Part shown: positions 51,001 through 58,560 of the stretch, one piece after another
Numbering within the stretch: position 1 is the stretch's first letter
Layout of the letters: every line of letters begins with the position of its first letter
Source of the DNA: a virus
DNA: 64,000 nt
Reading direction: 5' to 3' (one strand)
Virus record (IMG/VR): IMGVR_UViG_3300042010_000106
Coordinates: 124,001 to 188,000 of that record
Program-made: the position numbers and the translations under genes
The notes under the pieces: model-generated
What the model saw: only the letters and a program-made list of their open reading frames with translations
Databases searched by the model: none
Told to the model about the DNA's origin: nothing

Positions 51001-51168
51001 AAAGATTGCCGGTGTGCTTGCCTTGATATCGCGAATTTCTTGCAGTTCTTTCAGCGGGGCGCGCACGTCCTGTGTGTAGAATTCTTCCAACGCATGCAGA
51101 AAAGATCCCCACAAAGGTTCCTGACGAATGAACTCTACGTCCAAATCGTCAAATGTGATTCTATTCAT
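48025..51168 (-). CDS. Baseplate protein (gpI-like N-terminus) fused to bacterial Ig-like repeats
   Basis: 1,047 residues from ATG 51168 (GGAG upstream; the longer frame is rejected). It follows the J/gp6-like gene exactly as gene I follows J in P2-type tails, and its first 220 residues (MNRITFDDLDVEFIRQEPLW; SVYMIPLLHQVLGLESAYRA) have the length and helical look of tail protein I; identity is not proven. From about 240 to 970 it carries about eight Ig-like units of 85-95 residues of the BIG2 type: start L-x-x-L/I-x-I-x-G-x-x-x-L/V, middle Y-x-x-x-A-x-Y/F-S/T-N/D-G/N, then W-x-x-x (PQELLEEQKGQYTCIATFSN; QNTVREGTAAQYDAYVQYSN; ADEVNS-like starts). These may contact fibres or host. Confidence 0.75.
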   Translation of the reverse strand: MNRITFDDLDVEFIRQEPLWGSFLHALEEFYTQDVRAPLKELQEIRDIKASTPAIFVQQALQDMGITIPQDMIVEPERLFNSVYMIPLLHQVLGLESAYRAISFVLGRRVVVRDLYTEDYADFYETPFGALRIDGGTWYKTTHIVLEMQKVADDQEMSLPEGTTLKDRFLSAFYQLAPINIVVDQFFFLIEVENTEDFGIYGFVYKQPVRRLIADPEYVFENVDMHIVGPDEIDNNESADFGVMTAKGAVAVVSKWTTSHPQQVVFNGNTISFSGFDTDTLVTINATVKGLIYTKNVTVRRGMVDVSLVEIHGPDSLKGGEAGDYMLIAHTADGAVEIKGDIKVTSPYASMIGGQLVVKTLPSNQEAGLYVEIKIGGVKYVGAKLVKLIWVDPNTHLTGFVIGGDTDLEESSHYPFTATAFYSDNTSAQVLAVWETNSPAVIVDNGDVYTKIVHGVTDVEIKATHSYRGLTMTAYKDVKVSPKFLTVAALEILGPQELLEEQKGQYTCIATFSNGQKTVITPAWFTTAYSISENGLLNTGLVMDFLDIEIRATFEDQIVVYPVTVRRAPVVLQSLMVSGQNTVREGTAAQYDAYVQYSNGNVLKVEPTWDLETPVDWATIVDGELVVSNPQDSTVSVLAKYDVSGRTISQAKTVVVVGASNNITGLFITGANEVNSRERIILTATAVYEDGSFATVNPVWEVYTEDANAEFIAADVAGYGVIQGRSVDEDMKVIVKATYFQEVAEYPITVKYVMQKGPDVPVSSRIIGNAVMYSTQIASFSQAILFKQCTAELLVSSDWTVDNEDVRVDENGFVTALVNGDITFVLTAVWSCGGYTVTDSMVVTVIPLDAQYIGLGIIGVDTINLGETQRFSAEVYTSDVGINPGQGKIVTAQWQVLTDLNNVQIGDNGDLRVGGPVVNQTITLAATYTVDNERVEGTKQIRVLGSSPFYGDAPLNVPIDNLFASQLMIVNNTITENFEEYGWLVYPAVFGPAKVLSNGSEGDWQGNTESGDPQVIRRETNGISFDWYVYRTKTAALGPKVYEVVFS

Positions 51169-52621
51169 CAGAACGCTCCGAAATAACGGTGTCAATTTGC
51201 GGTGCAGATTGCAGAGCGCAATAAGTCGTCGGGTCATCCAGCACAACCGACGTTTCCAACGGACTCAAAACTTCTACGTAATCGACGCCTTCAACCTGAC
51301 ATGCTTTCCAGATATCCGACTTGGAAATACGGCGCTTCAGAACACCCGGACGCTTCTTGAAAAGCTTCAGAATATTCTCGTTAATCTGCGCTTTGATTTC
51401 CCCTTCCTTGTGTGCAGCCCAACCGAAGATCGCAATGGAAACACGCACGTAAACGAATACCTTTTCAGCGTTCCACGTTTGGATTTCAAGACGGTCATGC
51501 AGTTGTGGGTGAATCCATTCGCGGAATTGTTCCCACGTTGCAGACTTCGGATTAGGATTGCGGGAACCCCACGTGTCTGTCTTTTCAGGCAGCACGCAAA
51601 GACGCGTTGTGTTCATCCAAGTTTTGTCGTCTGGCGCGATATCACGTTGGCCTAATACAGCACAGTCAGCCACACCCGGATAACCGAGAATTGCAGCGCG
51701 AATTTCTTCACCAGAAATCTTTTTGTTGCGACTGCGAAACATCACAGGGCCGTACTGGCGATAATACGAAGCTTCTTTCTGTGCAGCGCCGCCCGTGGTG
51801 GTTTCAGCCGTTTGGCCTTGCACCAATGGATAATCGACATAAACGGTTTTAACACCGGTCAGAATGTCGTTGTGCAAATCGCCTTCAGAGTAAATATAAC
51901 GAACTGTCAGCGTGGCTTTGCGTGGCAGTGCAGCACCATAATTCCCGTCACCGAAAATCAACGACGCATCGCCATTTGCAGTGGTGCCGTGGAAGAACAC
52001 ACGATCATCTGCATTGCTTTCGAAAAGGCCGTCCGTGGTTGGGTGCCATTCGGTTACGTTGCCAGTGTTTTTGTCGGTTGTGTAAACCAGCAAATCAGAG
52101 GTAACGACGAAACCCGGCTCGCCCAAAATGAATTCGAAAAGCGCGGTGTTTGCAATCAAATCAAGGTCGAATGTTTTGGTGCGCACTTCACCTTGCAGCA
52201 TGTCAGCAGCAGTCGTGCCACCGGGCGTAACGAAATACTGTTTCGGGTTGTAGAAACTTACGCTATCCACTTTGTGCTGCGAATACGGCGGAACAAAAAT
52301 CGTGGTCGGATAATTGTTGTTCATGTTGACGGTACAGGCAGCAGATTTGCGGCGCTCAAGGAAAATGCCTTGGCCGCGTGCGATTGCAAAGATTGCAGAA
52401 TCGCGACGTGCTGTTTTGTAGAAGGCGTTCCGTGCACTCACTTGAATATTATGCTGGTGCCCGATTGCCATACCGGCAAAAATACGTTTGATGAACGCGC
52501 CAACCGTAGTCGGCAGCATGTCATTCCAAGTACCTTCTTCGCGCAGCTTTTCATCGAAATGTTGAGCCGCTTCGCTGAGGTCGGAAATCGTTATTGGGAA
52601 TTCTTCACGCATCGAATTCAT
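51161..52621 (-). CDS. Baseplate J/gp6-like wedge protein
   Basis: 486 residues. Signs of the baseplate J family: early helix and AGMAIGHQHNIQVSARNAFY, then AIARGQGIFLERRKSAACTV (normally A-x-x-x-G-x-x-R-x-x-A), beta-rich middle with ASLIFGDGNYGAALPRKATL (F-G-D-G-x-x-G-x-x-P), and later EIRAAILGYPGVADCAVLG. Forms the wedge ring around the hub of contractile tails. MNSMREEF offers two starts. It overlaps the gp25-like gene by four bases (ATGA). Confidence 0.86.
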   Translation of the reverse strand: MNSMREEFPITISDLSEAAQHFDEKLREEGTWNDMLPTTVGAFIKRIFAGMAIGHQHNIQVSARNAFYKTARRDSAIFAIARGQGIFLERRKSAACTVNMNNNYPTTIFVPPYSQHKVDSVSFYNPKQYFVTPGGTTAADMLQGEVRTKTFDLDLIANTALFEFILGEPGFVVTSDLLVYTTDKNTGNVTEWHPTTDGLFESNADDRVFFHGTTANGDASLIFGDGNYGAALPRKATLTVRYIYSEGDLHNDILTGVKTVYVDYPLVQGQTAETTTGGAAQKEASYYRQYGPVMFRSRNKKISGEEIRAAILGYPGVADCAVLGQRDIAPDDKTWMNTTRLCVLPEKTDTWGSRNPNPKSATWEQFREWIHPQLHDRLEIQTWNAEKVFVYVRVSIAIFGWAAHKEGEIKAQINENILKLFKKRPGVLKRRISKSDIWKACQVEGVDYVEVLSPLETSVVLDDPTTYCALQSAPQIDTVISERSDE

Positions 52622-53001
52622 GGCCCCATATTAAAAATAAAGTGAATTTTACGCCCGTCTAATCCCGGCGCTTCGTACCCGATGTCAACGTAATAGTCTT
52701 GTGCATCAGGGTTTGCCAATACGCGGCAGCTTGTTACCTTCACGCGCAATTCACCGTGACGCGGCAGAATTGTCATGATTTCTCGCTGAATTTTCAACGC
52801 TGTTAAATCGTCAATTGGATCGAACAGCAATTGCATGATGATGCAACCAATACCCGGATCAAACCACGCAGAACGAATCGGCGTCATCATGATCAACAGA
52901 ATGTTTTGGTTAATTGCATCCTCTTCGTAAACGAGTGCGCTAGGCAAACGGCCAGCGTTTAGATTGATGTCGCTGTACCGATATGTTTTAACCGTTGCCA
53001 T
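52618..53001 (-). CDS. GPW/gp25-like baseplate wedge protein
   Basis: 127 residues, the usual family length. Core matches gp25/W: ALVYEEDAINQNILLIMMTP, RSAWFDPGIGCIIMQLLFDP, IDDLTALKIQREIMTILPRH, giving the V-x-x-x-x-A-I-x-x-x-I-x-x-x-L-x-T-x-x-G-E/x-R-x-x-x-x-x-x-G pattern with N-terminal glycine-proline region. The glutamate in the family's E-x-R motif is replaced (P-I-R-S). Part of the sheath-initiating baseplate core. Next to PAAR and J, as in P2/T4-like tails. Confidence 0.88.
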   Translation of the reverse strand: MATVKTYRYSDINLNAGRLPSALVYEEDAINQNILLIMMTPIRSAWFDPGIGCIIMQLLFDPIDDLTALKIQREIMTILPRHGELRVKVTSCRVLANPDAQDYYVDIGYEAPGLDGRKIHFIFNMGP

Positions 53002-53004
53002 GAT

Positions 53005-53298
53005 TTACCCCGAAAATGTATCAGGACTGCCATTGCTCGCGAAGTCGCCGCAATCAATCGAACCGCCCGCCGTGTGAACCAATCGTTTATTTGTGTATGT
53101 CTTTGTCGCACCGGTTAAAGCCATTCCGGTATGCGCGCCTTTGCCGGGGCACAGGTGGGGAATGTAATTGTCGCCTACCCGAACCTCTGCCTTGCCATTG
53201 CAAAACACGTTGATAGACGCAGCAGCGGGCAACGTAGGAGGCCAGCAGCCGTGGCCGGTGGTTTGGTCGGTACTCAAGCGAATGTTAGGTGCGCCCAT
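53005..53298 (-). CDS. PAAR-like tail spike-tip protein
   Basis: 97 residues from ATG 53298 (GGAG upstream, nine bases). MGAPNIRLSTDQTTGHGCWP begins with the typical 'D-x-x-x-G-H-G' of PAAR proteins, followed by INVFCNGKAEVRVGDNYIPH and LCPGKGAHTG: strands plus His and Cys residues likely to bind metal at the tip. PAAR proteins cap the membrane-piercing spike. First gene of the minus-strand tail block, 73 bases from the divergent thymidylate synthase gene, so a late promoter probably lies in that gap. Confidence 0.86.
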   Translation of the reverse strand: MGAPNIRLSTDQTTGHGCWPPTLPAAASINVFCNGKAEVRVGDNYIPHLCPGKGAHTGMALTGATKTYTNKRLVHTAGGSIDCGDFASNGSPDTFSG

Positions 53299-53371
53299 GA
53301 CAGCTCCGAAAACTGTAAAGTGAGTGTGAGGTTCATACCAGTAAATTACGCTGTTCTTTAGGTGATTATTC
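53299..53371. promoter_or_regulatory. Divergent intergenic region between late tail genes and thymidylate synthase
   Basis: Only 73 bases separate two divergent operons, so promoters for both must overlap here or lie within genes. AGGTGA (53360-53365) serves the plus-strand gene; GGAG serves PAAR. A minus-strand TGGTATGAA resembles an extended -10, but no good -35 is visible. Phage-specific late promoters would not be recognised by eye. Confidence 0.4.
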
Positions 53372-55159
53372 ATGACTGATTCAAAAGTAAACATTCCAGC
53401 CGACTATTTCCGTACTGAAGGCGAAGTACCAAATGCGGAAAGCAAACAAAGTTTTGCATCGTTGTTCGAACAGGTTGTGGGCGAAGGTGCTATTCCGCCT
53501 AGTCTCGAAATGCCTGATCACGTTGTCGTTGGTACTGAATACGCTATCGACTTGGGCGACCAAACGTTGGCAGACGGCACACCTTTGAAGGTGGTGCGTA
53601 CAACGGTTGATACGATGCTGGCGAAAAGCAGTTTGAGTCCGGGCATTTCGATTGCGGAAAACCACGACAATGTTCAAGGTATGCGCCGTCTTTCACATAG
53701 TGCGCGTATCAACATGCTGAATGAAAAGGATCGCGAAAACTTCGACGAAGTTATGACGTATATGCGCGAAGACAATCGCACACAAAGCCACATTCAACGT
53801 GTGCAAGAATCGTTGCTGGATAAAGCAGGCATTCCAACTTTCTATTCCGTCGAAGAACGTCCGCAACCGATGGAAATGTGGGGCCATTGGTTCAATCCAG
53901 TTACAGGCGAACGTGTTGATAATCCGAACGTTACCTATCGTCGGCATGAATTGGTGAACAATCAGTTTGATCGTCAATACAATGCGAACCTGCTCGACAT
54001 TTTGCAGACAGGTGAACCACGTTTGGATCGTACCGGCATCGGCACATTGATGAAGTTCGGTACGGTTCAACACCACATTGATTTGCGTGAAGGTTTCCCG
54101 GCAACTACCGGCAAGAAATTCGCGTTTGAAACAATGAAAAAAGAAACGATCAAATGGATGCTTGAAGGCAAGTTTGATTTGAAGTCCCTGAAGGATATGG
54201 GCGTCCGCATTTGGGATCAAAACGTAAAGGCTGGCACCGAAGTTTACGGTGAAATGCTCACGTGGGCGGATCGCATTCGCATGCTGACGCCGGGTCAATT
54301 GAAATCGTTCACCGATTACAAAGAAACATACTTTGAACGCGACGATGCAACCGAAAGCGGCTGGCTCGATTACGCAGAAATGAAACTGAACAATTGGGGC
54401 GTTCCTGACCGCGCTTTGATTGACGGTGATTTGGGGCCAATCTACGGTAAGCAATGGCGCGCATGGGAAGACATTCGCATTGTTGATATTGAGGATTGGG
54501 CAGAGAATTGGAAATCGTACCGCGACCGTGGCTTCGATGCGTTTCCAGAAGGCTATTTCGAATACGATGATCGACAGCATGATCGTCCTGTTCGTACACA
54601 CGCAATCATCAAACGTGAAATTGATCAGATTGCAAACATCGAAATCGCCATTCAAAACGAACTGAAATTTCACAATGGCGAAATCTACAAGCACAGCGAA
54701 GGCCGTCGAATTATTCTGACCGGGTGGAACGTTGCGCAGCTCGACGAAATGTCTTTGCCTCCTTGCCACACACTGGCGCAATGGTCGGTATCGCAAACCA
54801 AAGACGAAAACGGTCGCAATTATCTGGATTGTGAATTGTACCAACGCAGCAACGATATGTTTTTGGGTTGCCCGTTCAACGTTGCACAATACGCATTGAT
54901 TACCGAAATGCTCGCACACGCTCACGGCATGACAGCGCGTTGGTTGCACCACACAATCGGTGATGCGCACATTTACCAGAATCACATTGAAGGCGATGAT
55001 GGCGTGAAAGCTTTGCTGCAACGTCCAATCATTCACAACAGTCCGCGTCTGCATATTGCCGGTGAACACACGTCGATTCTCGATATCAAAATTGAGGATG
55101 TCACCATGTCCGGCTACGAAAGCCATCCGCCGTTTGTAGGCGTCCCAATCGCCAAGTGA
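53372..55159 (+). CDS. thyA: Thymidylate synthase with about 195-residue N-terminal extension
   Basis: 595 residues; makes dTMP from dUMP with methylene-tetrahydrofolate. The catalytic core starts near residue 198 (LLDILQTGEPRLDRTGIGTL). Visible key sites: Arg220 in RTGIGT, nucleophile Cys465 in LPPCHTLAQW, YQRSNDMFLGCPFNVAQYAL (phosphate-binding Arg, Asp, Asn) and GDAHIYQNH. Typical enzymes are 260-320 residues; this one has a long unrecognised N-terminal domain plus insertions in the core (about 300-360 and 420-455). First gene of an operon that ends in dihydrofolate reductase. AGGTGA precedes ATG 53372. Confidence 0.95.
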   Translation: MTDSKVNIPADYFRTEGEVPNAESKQSFASLFEQVVGEGAIPPSLEMPDHVVVGTEYAIDLGDQTLADGTPLKVVRTTVDTMLAKSSLSPGISIAENHDNVQGMRRLSHSARINMLNEKDRENFDEVMTYMREDNRTQSHIQRVQESLLDKAGIPTFYSVEERPQPMEMWGHWFNPVTGERVDNPNVTYRRHELVNNQFDRQYNANLLDILQTGEPRLDRTGIGTLMKFGTVQHHIDLREGFPATTGKKFAFETMKKETIKWMLEGKFDLKSLKDMGVRIWDQNVKAGTEVYGEMLTWADRIRMLTPGQLKSFTDYKETYFERDDATESGWLDYAEMKLNNWGVPDRALIDGDLGPIYGKQWRAWEDIRIVDIEDWAENWKSYRDRGFDAFPEGYFEYDDRQHDRPVRTHAIIKREIDQIANIEIAIQNELKFHNGEIYKHSEGRRIILTGWNVAQLDEMSLPPCHTLAQWSVSQTKDENGRNYLDCELYQRSNDMFLGCPFNVAQYALITEMLAHAHGMTARWLHHTIGDAHIYQNHIEGDDGVKALLQRPIIHNSPRLHIAGEHTSILDIKIEDVTMSGYESHPPFVGVPIAK

Positions 55160-55165
55160 GTGCCT

Positions 55166-55552
55166 ATGCAATTCCCAAAAGAAATCGCTTTTGCTGACAT
55201 TGTGACCGCACTATATTCGCATATGATGGCGGAAGCAGACTTTAGCCATCGTGGTAGTCACGGCAGATTCCACAACATGCACGAAGCAATGAAAGCCAGT
55301 AATCACGACGAAGTTTGGGAAATTGCTAAAGCCTTTGCAGACGCCGACCCATTCGCTTTGTGGACTGAACGTAAAACCATTCGTGATCTTTTTGAAATCG
55401 GTGAAAAGTGCTTCGGTTTGTGCGAGCTTGGTTTCGCACAAATCACGCGAAAAGGTTACATATTCAAGTCGTTCGAATATACCGAACACATGGACAAGGA
55501 AATGATCGTTGTTAAAAGTGGGAAGCACGTAAATGAAAAAGCTACTGCTTAG
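55166..55552 (+). CDS. Hypothetical protein
   Basis: 128 residues from ATG 55166 (GTGAG five bases upstream); a GTG two codons earlier overlaps the thymidylate synthase stop. Histidine-rich middle (AEADFSHRGSHGRFHNMHEA), C-terminal strands (FAQITRKGYIFKSFEYTEHM). The EADFS-x-R-G pattern is unrecognised. It overlaps the next gene by 20 bases. Confidence 0.62.
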   Translation: MQFPKEIAFADIVTALYSHMMAEADFSHRGSHGRFHNMHEAMKASNHDEVWEIAKAFADADPFALWTERKTIRDLFEIGEKCFGLCELGFAQITRKGYIFKSFEYTEHMDKEMIVVKSGKHVNEKATA

Positions 55553-55946
55553 GTGGTGGCCGTTGTGGGTATGGGTCGCTTCGGTGGCCCTTATCCTTTT
55601 GGCAGCTCCATACGTTCCGTTCAAACTGTTTCAATTTCTGTTCCTGTTTTGGATATGTGTTTCTATCGTCGGTTTCATTCCTGTAGGTGCAAGCCTGCTA
55701 ACTGACATCGAAGACACGCTGCGCAGAAAGCAGGTTGAACCGCCGTTCATAGGCCCGCGTATCCGTCGAGAATTCGATTGGAAACGCATGCGTATGGTCG
55801 AGATAGACACGCAGCCGGAAATCTGTAAAGGACTACAAGACATCCACAAAACATTAGATGATTGCCACGCCAGCCTTGATCGTACGATTGAGTTAGTGCG
55901 TGAAACCAATCGTATTAAAAGGGAATTGTATGACAGCAACCCATGA
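55533..55946 (+). CDS. Membrane protein with two transmembrane helices
   Basis: 137 residues. Two hydrophobic segments at about 10-27 (LWVWVASVALILLAAPYV) and 32-55 (LFQFLFLFWICVSIVGFIPV), then a soluble basic and helical tail (ICKGLQDIHKTLDDCHASLD). Small inner-membrane protein, role unknown. Its coupling to nucleotide-metabolism genes does not indicate function. Confidence 0.65.
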   Translation: MKKLLLRWWPLWVWVASVALILLAAPYVPFKLFQFLFLFWICVSIVGFIPVGASLLTDIEDTLRRKQVEPPFIGPRIRREFDWKRMRMVEIDTQPEICKGLQDIHKTLDDCHASLDRTIELVRETNRIKRELYDSNP

Positions 55947-56274
55947 AACGTACATGTTTTCTAGCCTGAAAGGAAAGCGTGAAGAATGGTCGCCACCGCT
56001 CACGCTAACCGTTGCTGAATTTTGGGAACGTGTGCGCGTTTGCCATGCAGTGTTTATTCCAATTGCTTACTGGCGTGTGCTGATTCGACAGGACAATATT
56101 ATTCACATGGTTGCAGGCGGTGTTATGCGTGCGTCTTGCGAATACCCTGTCGGCGTGAAGAATGGCGTTCACATTTATTCCGATGCTTTCACCGGCGTTG
56201 ACGTTAAAGGCTTCGGCAATCCAATTATTTTGGTACATCCATACCAGTCACCAGCTTTCGAGGATATTACATGA
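55930..56274 (+). CDS. Hypothetical protein
   Basis: 114 residues from ATG 55930, with AAGGGA upstream. Mixed alpha/beta sequence with tryptophans (KREEWSPPLTLTVAEFWERV) and strand-rich end (VHIYSDAFTGVDVKGFGNPI). No recognised motif. ATGA overlap with the next gene. Confidence 0.6.
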   Translation: MTATHETYMFSSLKGKREEWSPPLTLTVAEFWERVRVCHAVFIPIAYWRVLIRQDNIIHMVAGGVMRASCEYPVGVKNGVHIYSDAFTGVDVKGFGNPIILVHPYQSPAFEDIT

Positions 56275-56987
56275 GCCTCACAACCGATTTAGAAATCTTC
56301 AGCCCCACCGATTTGGTGCGTTTGTCTGAAGGTGCTGAAAAGATTTTCATGCCGCGTGTGCAGTTCGACGTTTACATAAAAGTTGATTCAATTCGCGGTT
56401 TGTTCGAACCGTACCAGCATGAAACCATTCCCGGCCCATCGTGGAAATTCAACGGTGTGCATATCGCAATTGACGACGTATTTCTCGACGAAGGTGAACC
56501 AATCATCACGTCGTTTAAATACCCGAACTTTGTGGAGCCGAAACGCGATTATCCGTACAGCATTCACAAGCAAACGATTCCACACGTGCCGAGCATGGGC
56601 CTGTATGGCGATTGCCACCGCGTTGTAATTGCGTGCATGCTGAATAAGCGTCCTGAAGAGGTTCCGCATTTCCACGAAGGTTTACCGCCTGTGCCTGAAA
56701 GCGGTGAAGAATTCGAACGTCGTGTGGATGAATACCTTGCCACGCAAAACCTTCAGCAATTTCAGGTTCGCTATCAAGACAATTTGCGTGTGCGTGATGT
56801 TCTGCGCGAAAGCCGTGGTGCGCTCTGCATTCTCAGTGGCACCAGCGTTGGCAAAGTTGACCATAGCGTTCTGGTTCACGACAGCAAAATTGTTGTCGAT
56901 CCGAGTCCGAGCAATGTTGGTATTAACGGGCCAATGTCAAACAACTATTACAGCCTCACTTTCCTGATCCCCAAACGGTACAGCTAA
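56271..56987 (+). CDS. Putative cysteine-protease-fold (C39/papain-like) protein
   Basis: 238 residues. Likely catalytic region starts at GLYGDCHRVVIACMLNKRPE: GDC followed by a helix is typical of a papain-like nucleophile. Later ALCILSGTSVGKVDHSVLVH and DSKIVVDPSPSNVGI provide a His on a strand (H-S-V-L-V) and an Asp (V-V-D-P-S-P-S), completing a possible Cys-His-Asp triad. I recall phage proteins with the same 'GDC-helix ... HHAVV-x-x-D-G-x-x-x-H-D-P-H-P-S' order. An enzymatic role (protease, transglutaminase-like or amidase) is an inference. Confidence 0.65.
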   Translation: MSLTTDLEIFSPTDLVRLSEGAEKIFMPRVQFDVYIKVDSIRGLFEPYQHETIPGPSWKFNGVHIAIDDVFLDEGEPIITSFKYPNFVEPKRDYPYSIHKQTIPHVPSMGLYGDCHRVVIACMLNKRPEEVPHFHEGLPPVPESGEEFERRVDEYLATQNLQQFQVRYQDNLRVRDVLRESRGALCILSGTSVGKVDHSVLVHDSKIVVDPSPSNVGINGPMSNNYYSLTFLIPKRYS

Positions 56988-57371
56988 ATGGAACAATTCG
57001 ATACTGATTCGTTGAACCGTGCGTATATGAGTACGCTGCGTGCGCTGTTTCGAATTGAAGTCCCATCGTTTGTTGCACCGGGTAAAGGTATCGAAACACT
57101 GCGTGAAAATCTCGGCTGTTTTCTTCGTGCCCAAGGTATCGAAGCGCGCCGGGTTGAAATGCCCAACCTGAAGAAAGCTTTGCGTTATACAAAGCATGGT
57201 GCAGGCGTTTTGGAATGCACAATGGTTAACGATTTAACCTATGGCGCTATCAGCTTTGACGGGCAATTCTATGAGCATGGCAGCGCCGCAGGTTTCCACA
57301 AATACGCCGCACGCAAATACACGTGCGTTACCTTCCACAAGCAAGCAACGACAGGCACATACAATGCGTGA
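56988..57371 (+). CDS. Hypothetical protein
   Basis: 127 residues, starting on the base after the previous stop. Mixed composition with a helix (KGIETLRENLGCFLRAQGIE) and strands (GAVLECTMVNDLTYGAIS-like region, CVTFHKQATT). No family recognised. The following gene begins eight bases before its stop. Confidence 0.6.
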   Translation: MEQFDTDSLNRAYMSTLRALFRIEVPSFVAPGKGIETLRENLGCFLRAQGIEARRVEMPNLKKALRYTKHGAGVLECTMVNDLTYGAISFDGQFYEHGSAAGFHKYAARKYTCVTFHKQATTGTYNA

Positions 57372-57780
57372 ATTTCATCGTGTTATTTCGGCATTCCCCG
57401 GCGTAGGTAAATCCAAAGCTGTAGAGATTGTGCCGAACCTGATCGACCTCGATTTGCCGGGTATTCCAATGGGTGAATACATCGACAAAATCAACGATCA
57501 TTTGAGCAACGATATGCGTGTGCTGGTGCCATCGTGGGAAACTCTGCGCGTGGCTATGCGTGACGCTGGGATTATCTATTCCCTCGTTTATCCGCAGCGT
57601 GATTTAAAAGCCGATTACATGATGCGTTACATTCGTCGCGGTTCGGATGAAAAGTTTCTGAATACTTTGAACAATCGTTGGGATGCGTTCATTGATTCCT
57701 GCATTGCCGATCCAATCGACGACCATTTGGTTCTCAAACAATCGCAAGCCTACCTTTCGGACTTCTTCATCTATGAATGA
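57364..57780 (+). CDS. P-loop nucleotide-binding protein (phage kinase-like)
   Basis: 138 residues from ATG 57364. Walker A-type loop near the N-terminus: HRVISAFPGVGKSKAVEIVP (G-x-x-G-x-G-K-S variant). Later segments (MRVLVPSWETLRVAMRDAGI; YSLVYPQRDLKADYMMRYIR; RRGSDEKFLNTLNNRWDAFI) resemble small phage P-loop proteins I know as uncharacterised kinase-like ATPases: V-P/S-S-W/H-x-x-x-R-x-A-L, Y-x-L-V-Y-P, R-G-S-D-x-x-F. Substrate unknown; nucleotide kinase is a reasonable guess given its neighbours TS and DHFR. Confidence 0.78.
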   Translation: MREFHRVISAFPGVGKSKAVEIVPNLIDLDLPGIPMGEYIDKINDHLSNDMRVLVPSWETLRVAMRDAGIIYSLVYPQRDLKADYMMRYIRRGSDEKFLNTLNNRWDAFIDSCIADPIDDHLVLKQSQAYLSDFFIYE

Positions 57781-58279
57781 CATTAGCGCAATTGCTTTTC
57801 CAACCGCAGAAGAACGGGCGCAGCGCGTGCGCGACGAATTCAACGCTGATTTCAAAAAGCGTTGGAAAGCCAAAGGCGATTGCGGCGAATTCACCAGCGA
57901 TATTTGGGCATGGCAGGAAATGCTTGAACAATCGGGTTGGGAAATCCAACTGTACGCACGGCACATTGCAGTGTTCACAACGTTCGTGGATTTCGATGCA
58001 AAGTTGATCGTCAATAACAATCCGAAAGCGTTCCATGCGCAGGGTGCGTTGCGCGAAATCGTTGATTGTATCTTTGCCGATGCAAAAGGCCGGTGGCTGT
58101 TCTATTGGGAAGAGGTTCACGACGATGCACACCGCCACGTGCGTGATGGCGACGAATACAAAGACTCCCCGTATTACATGACTGTTTGGTACAGCATGGA
58201 ATTGCGCGTGCGTGAAATGGCTGAAGGCGAAGACCTTCCGTTACCGTCCGCTGAAGAAATTGCGCCGGTGATGCTATGA
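57773..58279 (+). CDS. Hypothetical protein
   Basis: 168 residues from ATG 57773, overlapping the P-loop gene by eight bases. Helical N-terminus (AEERAQRVRDEFNADFKKRW), middle strand LYARHIAVFTTFVDF, and C-terminal WYSMELRVREMAEGEDLPLP. No motif. Coupled to the next gene by ATGA. Confidence 0.6.
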   Translation: MNDISAIAFPTAEERAQRVRDEFNADFKKRWKAKGDCGEFTSDIWAWQEMLEQSGWEIQLYARHIAVFTTFVDFDAKLIVNNNPKAFHAQGALREIVDCIFADAKGRWLFYWEEVHDDAHRHVRDGDEYKDSPYYMTVWYSMELRVREMAEGEDLPLPSAEEIAPVML

Positions 58280-58560
58280 GTAGCCGCGACCGCAGGTCAG
58301 TGTTCCTTCTGCACTTCATTTTCAACCCGGCTGAAGTTGATTTGCCGGACGGTTTCGACGACGTGTTGATTAGCCTGAACATCTGGCCCAAACACATTGG
58401 CGGAATTGAACAGAAAAAGGCGATTCTGAATCAACAGGAATTCAACATTCGCGGCACCACGTTCTATCGGAACCCACCGAACCGGAAAGAAAGTGGCACC
58501 ATCACATTTCGTTATGCACAGGGCAACAAAACCCGTGTGACAAGGGAAGAATATGATTGA
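58276..58560 (+). CDS. Small hypothetical protein
   Basis: 94 residues. MSSRDRRSVFLLHFIFNPAE and later AILNQQEFNIRGTTFYRNPP; alternating strands and basic loops. No recognisable domain. It overlaps the next gene by eight bases. Confidence 0.58.
   Translation: MSSRDRRSVFLLHFIFNPAEVDLPDGFDDVLISLNIWPKHIGGIEQKKAILNQQEFNIRGTTFYRNPPNRKESGTITFRYAQGNKTRVTREEYD

Noticed and set aside
53693-55171. Open frame of 492 codons on the minus strand opposite thymidylate synthase
   Set aside because: Antisense shadow of a strongly conserved gene; no start signal, His/Cys/Phe-rich translation typical of an antisense frame.
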